Source of the DNA: Oscillospiraceae bacterium
GTDB taxonomy: Bacteria > Bacillota > Clostridia > Oscillospirales > Ruminococcaceae
Length of the DNA: 15,218 nt
Direction of reading: 5' to 3'
Assembly: GCA_016296165.1 (NCBI GenBank)
Contig: JAEDJV010000054.1
Span: 1-15,218, forward strand
Positions 1 to 5,084 of the stretch are shown here, one piece after another. A program made the translations under genes and the position numbers. The notes below the pieces were generated by a model. The model was not told where the DNA came from. It was given only the letters and a program-made list of their open reading frames with translations, and did no database searches. The stretch's first letter is position 1; the number at the start of each line of letters is the position of its first letter.

Positions 1-87
1 TTATCCTCATATCTTTTTCCCATCGGAACCTGAAACAGTCAGCATTTTTAGCCGAAAATGCATGGAATACAGGGAAAAAATAAGTTG

Positions 88-116
88 ATATAACATTAGT
101 CTTACTAATGTTATAT
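88..116 (-). terminator. AT-rich hairpin just downstream of the dockerin gene, possible terminator
   Basis: A perfect 13-bp inverted repeat (88-100 and 104-116) closes a 3-base loop. It starts 6 bases beyond the stop codon of the minus-strand dockerin gene. Read on the minus strand, the stem is followed after about five bases by a run of T residues (complement of the A run at 75-80). The stem is AT-rich and the T run is not immediately adjacent, so it is a weak intrinsic terminator candidate; an RNA 3'-end protecting hairpin is an alternative. The rest of 1-122 shows only a second small inverted repeat (42-48 with 55-61) and no convincing gene. Confidence 0.5.
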
Positions 117-122
117 TGTAAC

Positions 123-1418
123 TTAGGAACTTTCACCATAAGTAATAAGATTACAGTTGTAATATTTCCAGTGATCATCTTCGTTGTCAACAGAAAACAG
201 GTCATTTTCGTATGCCATAAAATTATCCCATACTGTTACGGAGCAGTCCCATGAATTAAGAAAATACATTTTCTTTCCGGTAGCTCCGGTTGAAGTATCC
301 ATATATACTTTGTTTCCGTATACAAGGGCATTTTGTCCCCAGCCGTCCACTACCTGATTCTGTTCAAAAGCCCTCAGGATCTTTTCACATCCGTTTCGGT
401 ATCCGACGTTGTTTCTCAGAGTGCAGTTATTACCTTTTATATTAACAAAACTCTTTGAAGAGTTCTCACCGCTCATTCCTGTACCGTCAAATATACAGTT
501 TTCGATTACTGTACCTATGGTGTATTCTTTGACATCGATATGTTCTGCAGTAACATTCGGACCGAGTTTGCAGCTACGGACAGTATTGTAATGACAGTCA
601 AATCCATATCCGGTTGTACTTTTCGCACTGCCTATATAAATTGCTTCTCCGTATCCGGGAGAGACTACACCTGTATCATGTACATAACAGTTTTCGGCAA
701 GGCAGTATGAACTGTTATCCCGGAAATGTATGCCTTCAGAACCGATATTATATACTTCACATCCTGTTATTTTAGTGTGGTTTGAGTTATCGAGTATAAT
801 ACCTTTCTGTGCATTTGTAATCTTAAGGTTTCTTATCTCCCACCAGTCACCGGTTACAGTGAGGACATAGCTGGAACTGGTTGATGAACCTGACAGAACA
901 GCGGGGTTATCCGGATTTTCAGAACGAATTATTATCGGGTTATTTTCAAGGCCTTCACCGGAACCGGTAAACATACGTCCTTTCGGGGTTGAACCGGTGT
1001 ATATGTATTCTCCTTCGGCAAGAACTATCTCGTCACCGGCTTTTGCGTTTTCAAGGGCAGATTTCAGTTCTTCAGTATTGGTTACATGGATTACATTAGT
1101 TTCAGACACGGCGTTTATCAGCTTTTCCTTTATAAGGCATAAATCAGGGATGTTCAGAACATTGTCATTTGATAAATCACCAGCAAGAGGGTTCTTTAAT
1201 GCTGTATCCGTTATATCGGCCATATTAAGCAGCCATTTCTGAAGAAGCAGAGCATCGGTCGTATTTACCTGTCCGTCAGAATTTATATCACCTGGGATAA
1301 ATCCGGCAGATTCGCTGTAACATATTTCCGGTGCAGTCATAACAGCTGAAATATTATGTATTCCGGCTGTTGCAAAAGTTATTGTCAAAAAAACTGAAAG
1401 AGATTTACTGATTCGCAT
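123..1418 (-). CDS. Secreted dockerin type I, right-handed parallel beta-helix protein (putative pectate-lyase-like enzyme)
   Basis: A 431-residue exported protein likely to act outside the cell on plant polysaccharide, docked to a cellulosome scaffold. Residues 1 to about 30 are a signal peptide (basic MRISK start, then a hydrophobic core). Residues 43-102 form a type I dockerin with two calcium-binding repeats: GDINSDGQVNTTDALLLQKWLL, and a second beginning GDLSNDN and ending DLCLIKEKLI. From about 110 onward the sequence has the Asn/Gly-rich, short-strand periodicity of a parallel beta-helix, opening with the IHVTNTEELKSALENAKAGD-type start common in pectate-lyase-like proteins. No catalytic residue can be assigned by eye, so lyase, epimerase or non-catalytic binding all remain open. 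The start is ATG at 1418, with GGAG eight bases upstream; the in-frame GTG at 1427 overlaps that ribosome binding site. The dockerin sits at the N-terminus, whereas many cellulosomal enzymes carry it at the C-terminus. It is divergent from, and functionally unrelated to, the B12 operon. Confidence 0.85.
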   Translation of the reverse strand: MRISKSLSVFLTITFATAGIHNISAVMTAPEICYSESAGFIPGDINSDGQVNTTDALLLQKWLLNMADITDTALKNPLAGDLSNDNVLNIPDLCLIKEKLINAVSETNVIHVTNTEELKSALENAKAGDEIVLAEGEYIYTGSTPKGRMFTGSGEGLENNPIIIRSENPDNPAVLSGSSTSSSYVLTVTGDWWEIRNLKITNAQKGIILDNSNHTKITGCEVYNIGSEGIHFRDNSSYCLAENCYVHDTGVVSPGYGEAIYIGSAKSTTGYGFDCHYNTVRSCKLGPNVTAEHIDVKEYTIGTVIENCIFDGTGMSGENSSKSFVNIKGNNCTLRNNVGYRNGCEKILRAFEQNQVVDGWGQNALVYGNKVYMDTSTGATGKKMYFLNSWDCSVTVWDNFMAYENDLFSVDNEDDHWKYYNCNLITYGESS

Positions 1419-1451
1419 TTTATCCACTCCGTTTCACTGTTGTTACTTTTT

Positions 1452-1480
1452 ATTATACATCAATCCAATCTGATAATCAA
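1452..1480 (-). promoter_or_regulatory. Sigma-A-type promoter of the dockerin gene
   Basis: On the minus strand TTGATT (1480-1475) is followed after exactly 17 bases by a perfect TATAAT (1457-1452). The expected start point near 1445 gives a short leader of about 27 bases containing the GGAG at 1430-1427. The match is seen directly; activity is inferred. Confidence 0.7.
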
Positions 1481-1553
1481 CGGAATTGTGAAATAAGTGC
1501 CAAAAAGCAGTCTTATTAATGGCAGATACAACAGAAATAAAAACTATTGAATT

Positions 1554-1586
1554 TTGAATGAATATATGTTATATACGTTCATTCAA
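1554..1586. repeat. Palindrome with 9-bp perfect arms (TTGAATGAA / TTCATTCAA)
   Basis: TTGAATGAA at 1554-1562 is the exact reverse complement of 1578-1586, and the pairing continues inward through an AT-rich segment with one wobble and one mismatch. It lies between the divergent dockerin and antitoxin promoters. The right arm contains ACGTTCATT, which recurs at 1647-1655 inside the next structured element. It could be an operator, a terminator stem or a remnant of a mobile element end; nothing in the sequence decides. Confidence 0.6.
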
Positions 1587-1607
1587 TAAAATATTAATTT
1601 AAAAATG

Positions 1608-1676
1608 CGAACGCAAAAACGAACGCAAAAACGAACGCAAAAAAATACGTTCATTTTTGCGTTCGTTTTTTGAACG
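1608..1676. repeat. Three tandem 12-bp repeats (CGAACGCAAAAA) plus an inverted copy forming a 17-bp hairpin
   Basis: CGAACGCAAAAA occurs three times perfectly in tandem (1608-1619, 1620-1631, 1632-1643). The reverse complement follows at 1654-1665. The segment 1627-1643 pairs perfectly over 17 bp with 1654-1670 around a 10-base loop, and a T run (1666-1671) follows the GC-containing part of the stem. With CGTTC at 1648-1652 and GAACG at 1672-1676 there are six GAACG/CGTTC motifs in 69 bases, in mixed orientation, with starts 11-15 bases apart. A bidirectional intrinsic terminator between the divergent genes is the simplest reading. The tandem copies are not needed for that, so a protein-binding array is an alternative. 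Confidence 0.85.
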
Positions 1677-1760
1677 GAAAATAAATGGTGATTACTGTAA
1701 ATGTTATTGACAGAGAAAATATGTAATAACAGTATTCCATTGTTTTTGTATAACACTGTA

Positions 1761-1789
1761 TTGACATTGTTAGTACAAAATAGTATAAT
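1761..1789 (+). promoter_or_regulatory. Consensus sigma-A promoter of the antitoxin gene, with tandem 10-bp operator-like repeats
   Basis: A perfect TTGACA (1761-1766) and a perfect TATAAT (1784-1789) are separated by exactly 17 bases. Two 10-bp direct repeats, TAGTACAAAA (1771-1780) and TAGTATAATA (1781-1790), lie across the spacer and -10 box. RelB/DinJ proteins autorepress their own promoters, so these repeats are candidate operator half-sites; that is inference. Confidence 0.8.
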
Positions 1790-1829
1790 ATAAGCAAAGA
1801 AACCACTTTATCAAAAGGAGCTGATTTTT

Positions 1830-2102
1830 ATGCCTATGACTACTGCAACAATACGAATGGATTCTGAGCTGAAGGCTCAGTTGCAGACGTTAATGTCAGA
1901 GCTTGGTCTGGATATGAGCACTTTTTTTATTATGTCAGCAAAACAAGCAGTAAGAGAACAGGGAATTCCTTTTAAAATTACAATGGATGTTCCTAACGCT
2001 GAAACGCTTAAAGCAATTCATGATGCTGAAAATGGTATAGGATTAAGCAAAGGATTTATTTCGGTTGAAGAACTGACAGAGGAGCTTAATGCTGACGATT
2101 AA
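1830..2102 (+). CDS. RelB/DinJ-family antitoxin, apparently without its toxin
   Basis: A 90-residue protein with the layout of DinJ/RelB antitoxins. The N-terminal ribbon-helix-helix DNA-binding segment (about residues 4-45) has the diagnostic TATIRMDSELKAQ start, a Gly-Leu-Asp-Met-Ser turn, then AVREQGIPF. The acidic C-terminus (EELTEELNADD) normally wraps the toxin. In intact modules it neutralises a RelE/YafQ-type mRNA interferase and represses its own operon. The start ATG has AAAAGGAG at 1813-1820, nine bases upstream. The stop codon overlaps an ATG at 2089 in the +1 frame, just as antitoxin-toxin pairs overlap. That second frame keeps only about eight toxin-like residues before it runs into the riboswitch leader. 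It may survive as an orphan regulator, a decoy antitoxin, or a decaying remnant. Confidence 0.88.
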   Translation: MPMTTATIRMDSELKAQLQTLMSELGLDMSTFFIMSAKQAVREQGIPFKITMDVPNAETLKAIHDAENGIGLSKGFISVEELTEELNADD

Positions 2103-2115
2103 ATATCAGACAGCA
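2089..2115 (+). pseudogene. Possible remnant of the start of a YafQ/RelE-type toxin gene
   Basis: An ATG at 2089 overlaps the end of the antitoxin gene by 14 bases and begins MLTIKYQTA, which resembles the usual MLxIKYxT start of YafQ/RelE toxins coupled to DinJ antitoxins. From about the ninth or tenth codon the frame no longer looks like a toxin. It runs open to 2397 only by passing through the operon promoter, the riboswitch core and the terminator, so it is not credible as a protein. The reading is that the toxin body was deleted; the evidence is a short match judged by eye. Confidence 0.4.
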
Positions 2116-2152
2116 CTGAACATAAACAGAAAAGAAAAATTGTCTCACGTTT

Positions 2153-2177
2153 CTGCACGGGATTGTCCCTTTTGCAG
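2153..2177 (+). other. Nested stem-loop in the antitoxin 3' region
   Basis: CTGCA (2153-2157) pairs with TGCAG (2173-2177), and inside it GGGA (2159-2162) pairs with TCCC (2166-2169) around a TTG loop, followed by TTTT. A wider flanking pair, ATTGTCT (2139-2145) with AGACAAT (2207-2213), encloses the region. It might act as a weak terminator for the antitoxin transcript. It overlaps the -35 region of the B12 operon promoter. Confidence 0.35.
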
Positions 2178-2198
2178 CATATATCAAAGTGATATAAT
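2171..2198 (+). promoter_or_regulatory. Probable cobalamin operon promoter with an embedded palindrome
   Basis: A perfect TATAAT at 2193-2198 lies 16 bases downstream of TTTGCA (2171-2176), or 15 downstream of TTGCAG, so the -35 box is weak. A start near 2205 would place the riboswitch core right at the front of a roughly 208-base leader. A 7-bp perfect inverted repeat, TATATCA/TGATATA (2180-2186 with 2190-2196), spans the spacer and the -10 box and could be an operator. Read-through from the antitoxin promoter at 1761 is an alternative source of transcript. Confidence 0.45.
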
Positions 2199-2204
2199 AA
2201 TAAC

Positions 2205-2345
2205 GAAGACAATCATATTTACACAAACAGGTGGAACTCCTGTGCAGTCACGCTACCGTTATAGTCGGATGAGTAATTTCGCAGATCATCTACGAGCGAT
2301 GGAGGATTTGCACAGTACAGAAACCAGGTGTTTTTCTGTATTTAC
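2205..2345 (+). promoter_or_regulatory. Cobalamin (B12) riboswitch aptamer
   Basis: The leader upstream of the first cobalamin gene carries the conserved core of the cobalamin riboswitch family. ACAGG(2227-2231)-TGGAACT-CCTGT(2239-2243) matches the xxGGTGaAAxTCCxx stem-loop. It is followed directly by GCAGTCACGCTACCGT (2244-2259), matching the CgGTCgCGCCACTGT segment, and then by GTCGGATGAG. I do not see the usual GGGAA just before the GGTG stem, so it may belong to a shorter or variant class; the 5' boundary is uncertain. A further hairpin, TACAGAAA/TTTCTGTA (2316-2323 with 2333-2340), sits between the core and the terminator and may provide the regulatory loop. Expected behaviour: bound cobalamin favours termination and shuts the operon off. 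Confidence 0.8.
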
Positions 2346-2356
2346 TATAAATATCG

Positions 2357-2395
2357 CTCCATATATCCATTCCGGGTATATGGAGTTTTTATTTT
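2357..2395 (+). terminator. Intrinsic terminator of the riboswitch expression platform
   Basis: A 12-bp stem with one wobble (2357-2368 with 2374-2385) and a 5-base loop is followed by TTTTTATTTT (2386-2395), ending 17 bases before the cobU start codon. GAGCGAT at 2294-2300 is the exact complement of ATCGCTC at 2353-2359, so an upstream antiterminator pairing could compete with the left arm. This fits transcriptional control by the riboswitch. Confidence 0.88.
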
Positions 2396-2412
2396 GAAAT
2401 GAGGTTTATTTG

Positions 2413-2955
2413 ATGAAAGTTCTGATTACAGGAGGTTCCGGAAGCGGAAAATCTCTTCTGGCTGAGGAAATCAGTGTCAGACTGAAAAAAGATATTCTTT
2501 ACTATTTTGCTACCATGAAGATTTGGGATGATGAATGCAGAAGCAGAGTTGCAAAACATCGCAGACAACGTGAAGGAAAGGGATTTACAACAGTTGAAGT
2601 CCCGGAAAATCTCGCCGGATGTACTGAAAAAACCGAGTCTTCTCAGACTGTTCTGCTCGAATGCATGAGCAACCTTGTGGCTAACGAACAGTTCGAAGGT
2701 GCAGGAAGCCGGACAGTAACTGAAATAATGAAGGGCATTGAATACCTTTTTGACAAAATGGATTCAGTAGTGATAGTAACAAATGAGGTTTTTGAAGACG
2801 GGATGAATTATAATGATGATATGAAAAAATATATAGAAAATCTTGGGGAAATAAATTGCCTGATCGCTGAAAAGTCTGATATCGTGATAGAAGTATCAGC
2901 AGGAAATACTTTAATATACAAGGGAAGTGAAATATATAATGAGATCTCTGGCTGA
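2413..2955 (+). CDS. cobU: Adenosylcobinamide kinase / adenosylcobinamide-phosphate guanylyltransferase
   Basis: A cytosolic enzyme of nucleotide-loop assembly: it phosphorylates adenosylcobinamide and transfers GMP to give adenosylcobinamide-GDP. Of 180 residues, the Walker A loop GGSGSGKS is at 7-14, followed by FATMKIWDDECRSRVAKHRR (32-51). Its His49 is the likely counterpart of the guanylylated histidine of the family. The C-terminal third departs from the family: the usual NEVGxGIVP motif is NEVFEDG (124-130), and the RxFRDxxGxxN segment is altered. ATG at 2413 is chosen because GAGG at 2401-2404 lies eight bases upstream; the in-frame TTG at 2410 is too close. It is the first gene after the riboswitch terminator and overlaps cobS by 17 bases. 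A second CobU-like gene lies after cobS, so this one may rely on it for part of the activity. Confidence 0.88.
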   Translation: MKVLITGGSGSGKSLLAEEISVRLKKDILYYFATMKIWDDECRSRVAKHRRQREGKGFTTVEVPENLAGCTEKTESSQTVLLECMSNLVANEQFEGAGSRTVTEIMKGIEYLFDKMDSVVIVTNEVFEDGMNYNDDMKKYIENLGEINCLIAEKSDIVIEVSAGNTLIYKGSEIYNEISG

Positions 2956-3715
2956 TTCATTTCTGATAGCTTTATCGATGTACAGTATCCTTCCTGTAAA
3001 AAATCTTAACTGGACGGAAAAGAACATGAGATATGCAATGGCTTTTTTTCCTCTTGTTGGGCTGTCCGAAGGTGCTGCTCTGTACCTTGTTTACAAATTA
3101 TGTTCCGCGCTTGGTATCGGTTCTGTTTTGTATTCTGCACTCAGTATTTTTTCACTGATTTTTGTTACTGGCGGGATACATCTGGATGGATTTTGCGATA
3201 CAGCCGATGCACTTTTTTCAAGGCGTCCGACTGAACAGAAACTTAAGATATTAAAAGATCCGAACTGCGGACCGTTTGCAGTTTTCAGCGTTATTCTTGT
3301 AATTATGATTGCAGCAGCTTCTTTCACAGAAATATACACCAGAGAGGCTCAGAGCTATATCCTGCTGTTCACCTTTGGTATGTTCATAACCCGTACACTT
3401 AGCGGTTTTTCAGTAGTTACTTTGAAAAGTACGCAGACAAGCTCTCTTGCAAAGATATTCGGGGAAAATGCCGGACGGTCTGTAAGATATATTCTTATTG
3501 CGGAGATGGTACTGGCGTCAGTTCTCACGATTGTAAAATTCGGCGTGATGGGAATAATTGAACTTGTCCTTTCTGCACTTGTGTTTTTATATTATTATTT
3601 TATGCAGAAGAAACAGTTCGGAGGCATTACCGGAGATCTTGCAGGATTTTTCCTTGTACTGAATGAAACAGTATGGTTTCTGTCAGCAGCGTTGTTTGGA
3701 GGTGTTCTGATTTGA
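2939..3715 (+). CDS. cobS: Adenosylcobinamide-GDP ribazoletransferase (cobalamin synthase)
   Basis: An integral membrane enzyme that joins adenosylcobinamide-GDP to alpha-ribazole (or its phosphate), closing the nucleotide loop. The 258 residues match the family's usual length of about 250. The start MRSLADSFLIALSMYSILPV is typical. The metal/substrate motif GGIHLDGFCDTAD lies at 78-90, and DPNCGPFAVF follows at about 107-116. Several hydrophobic segments follow (about 117-135, 140-160, 185-220 and the C-terminus). The start is ATG at 2939, with AAGGGA at 2920-2925 giving a long spacing of 13 bases. The GTG at 2927 sits on that site and would add four untypical residues. It overlaps the end of cobU, so translation is probably coupled, and its stop overlaps the next gene's TTG start. 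Confidence 0.9.
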   Translation: MRSLADSFLIALSMYSILPVKNLNWTEKNMRYAMAFFPLVGLSEGAALYLVYKLCSALGIGSVLYSALSIFSLIFVTGGIHLDGFCDTADALFSRRPTEQKLKILKDPNCGPFAVFSVILVIMIAAASFTEIYTREAQSYILLFTFGMFITRTLSGFSVVTLKSTQTSSLAKIFGENAGRSVRYILIAEMVLASVLTIVKFGVMGIIELVLSALVFLYYYFMQKKQFGGITGDLAGFFLVLNETVWFLSAALFGGVLI

Positions 3716-4104
3716 TTTTTATTTTCGGAGGCTATGCACAGGGAAAGTTAAATTTTGCTTTAAAGAAATACGAACTGGATTACAGCGATGTTTTTGACGC
3801 ACAACAAAATGAATTTTCCGGGTACGGAGGAGAGAGGATAATAAATCATTTTGAGTATATGATAAAAAAATGGCTTGAATATGATGAGGATCCGTTTATA
3901 AAAACAGAGGAAATCCTTGATGTGCTGAATTCGTGTGTGATTATTTCTCAGGAAGTCGGCTGCGGTCTTGTGCCGGTTGATGAGGAAGAACGCAGATTCC
4001 GTGAAGCTGTCGGAAGAGCAAACTGCGTGATCTCGGAAAAGGCTGATACTGTGTACAGAGTGTGCTGTGGCCTTGGACTTAAACTGAAAGGCGGTGATTC
4101 CTGA
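3712..4104 (+). CDS. Short second CobU-like protein (degenerate kinase/guanylyltransferase paralogue)
   Basis: A 130-residue protein, about 50 residues shorter than CobU. It keeps the fold's ends but not the middle. The N-terminal loop is GGYAQGKL (6-13), lacking the Ser/Thr that should follow the Walker lysine. The histidine-bearing segment of CobU (VAKHRRQR) has no visible counterpart. The C-terminal half, by contrast, is a textbook CobU match: SQEVGCGLVPVDEEERRFRE (79-98), GRANCVISEKAD (101-112) and GLGLKLK. The start is TTG at 3712, overlapping the cobS stop, with GGAGGT at 3698-3703 eight bases upstream. It sits between cobS and cbiB, inside the pathway. It may form mixed oligomers with CobU, carry out one half-reaction, or be a regulatory pseudoenzyme. 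Membership of the CobU family is clear; the activity is not. Confidence 0.75.
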   Translation: MIFIFGGYAQGKLNFALKKYELDYSDVFDAQQNEFSGYGGERIINHFEYMIKKWLEYDEDPFIKTEEILDVLNSCVIISQEVGCGLVPVDEEERRFREAVGRANCVISEKADTVYRVCCGLGLKLKGGDS

Positions 4105-5069
4105 TGTGGTTTCTTGTTTCGGCAGTATCGGGAATCATTCTTGATATATTATTCGGTGATCCGGACCGGATTCTTCATCCCGTTGTGCTTATCGGTAAAC
4201 TTATATCAGCCTTGGAGAAGTTTCTTCGCAGAGTTTTCCCTGAAACCCCTGAGGGAATGAAAAAAGCAGGACTTGTAATCGCGATTGTTGTACCTGCAGT
4301 GAGCTTTATCGTTCCTGCAGTACTCCTGTATGCTGCATATAAGATAAATTTCTGGCTGTGGTTTGCACTGAACACATTCTGGTCATTCCAGATACCTGCT
4401 TCACGATGCCTTGCAAAAGAAAGCCGGAAAGTTTATGACAGGCTTGAGAAAAATGACCTGCAGGGGGCAAGAAAGCAGCTGTCCTTCCTTGTCGGACGGG
4501 AGACTTCGGAACTTTCGGAGACAGAAGTAATAAATGCGGCTGTGGAAACTGTTGCTGAAAACACTTCTGACGGAGTAACTGCCCCGGTATTGTTTATGTT
4601 TTTCGGCGGTACTCCTCTTGGATTTTTCTATAAGGCAGTTAATACACTTGATTCCATGATAGGATATAGAAATGAAAAGTACGAATATTTTGGAAAGTAT
4701 TCGGCGAAACTTGATGATATCATGAATTTTGTCCCTTCAAGAATATGTGGACTGTTAATGGTTGTTTCATCGTTTATATGCAGTGAAAATCACAGAGAAG
4801 CCTGGCACATTTTCAGACGTGACAGGAAAAATCATCTGTCTCCAAATTCTGCACAGACTGAATCAGTAGCTGCCGGTGCTCTTGGAATTCAGCTGGGAGG
4901 ACCTCATGTTTATTTCGGCAAGGTAGTGGACAAGCCTTTCATAGGTGATAAAACGAGAGAATCACAGCCGGATGATATACTCAGGATGAACAGAATAATG
5001 TTTGTTACTGCATTTCTCAGTTTCATCGTACCGTTTTCTGTATGGTTGACAATACTCAGCATAATGTAA
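4104..5069 (+). CDS. cbiB: Adenosylcobinamide-phosphate synthase
   Basis: A membrane protein that attaches the aminopropanol arm, (R)-1-amino-2-propanol or its phosphate, to adenosylcobyric acid. At 321 residues it has normal family length. Family motifs appear in order: GDPDRILHPVVLIG (18-31), GRETSELSETEVINAAVETV (131-150) running into AENTSDGVTAP (151-161), AVNTLDSMIGYRNEKYEYFG (178-197), and SPNSAQTESVAAGALGIQLG (246-265). Hydrophobic helices lie at about 1-15, 55-95, 160-175, 212-226 and 300-321. The ATG overlaps the preceding stop (TGATG), with GGCGGTGA as the ribosome binding site. Its neighbour encodes CobD, which makes the arm that CbiB uses. Confidence 0.93.
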   Translation: MWFLVSAVSGIILDILFGDPDRILHPVVLIGKLISALEKFLRRVFPETPEGMKKAGLVIAIVVPAVSFIVPAVLLYAAYKINFWLWFALNTFWSFQIPASRCLAKESRKVYDRLEKNDLQGARKQLSFLVGRETSELSETEVINAAVETVAENTSDGVTAPVLFMFFGGTPLGFFYKAVNTLDSMIGYRNEKYEYFGKYSAKLDDIMNFVPSRICGLLMVVSSFICSENHREAWHIFRRDRKNHLSPNSAQTESVAAGALGIQLGGPHVYFGKVVDKPFIGDKTRESQPDDILRMNRIMFVTAFLSFIVPFSVWLTILSIM

Positions 5070-5084
5070 AAGGAGAGAAAAAAT

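Noticed and set aside
1..23. Possible start of a minus-strand gene leaving the window (ATG at 23, reading MGKRYED)
   Set aside because: Only seven codons are visible and no convincing ribosome binding site precedes it.
1608..1670. CRISPR-like repeats
   Set aside because: The 12-bp units are directly tandem with no spacers, too short for CRISPR repeats, and no cas genes are nearby.
1707..1735. A second TTGACA as a promoter for the antitoxin
   Set aside because: The box at the right distance is CAGTAT, a poor -10; the promoter at 1761-1789 is near perfect.
2089..2397. An open frame of 102 codons reading through the leader of the B12 operon
   Set aside because: Only its first few codons look toxin-like. 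The rest crosses the promoter, the riboswitch core and the terminator, with unnatural composition.
2410..2412. TTG at 2410, GTG at 2927 and TTG at 13880 as gene starts
   Set aside because: Each lies on or too near the ribosome binding site that suits the downstream ATG.
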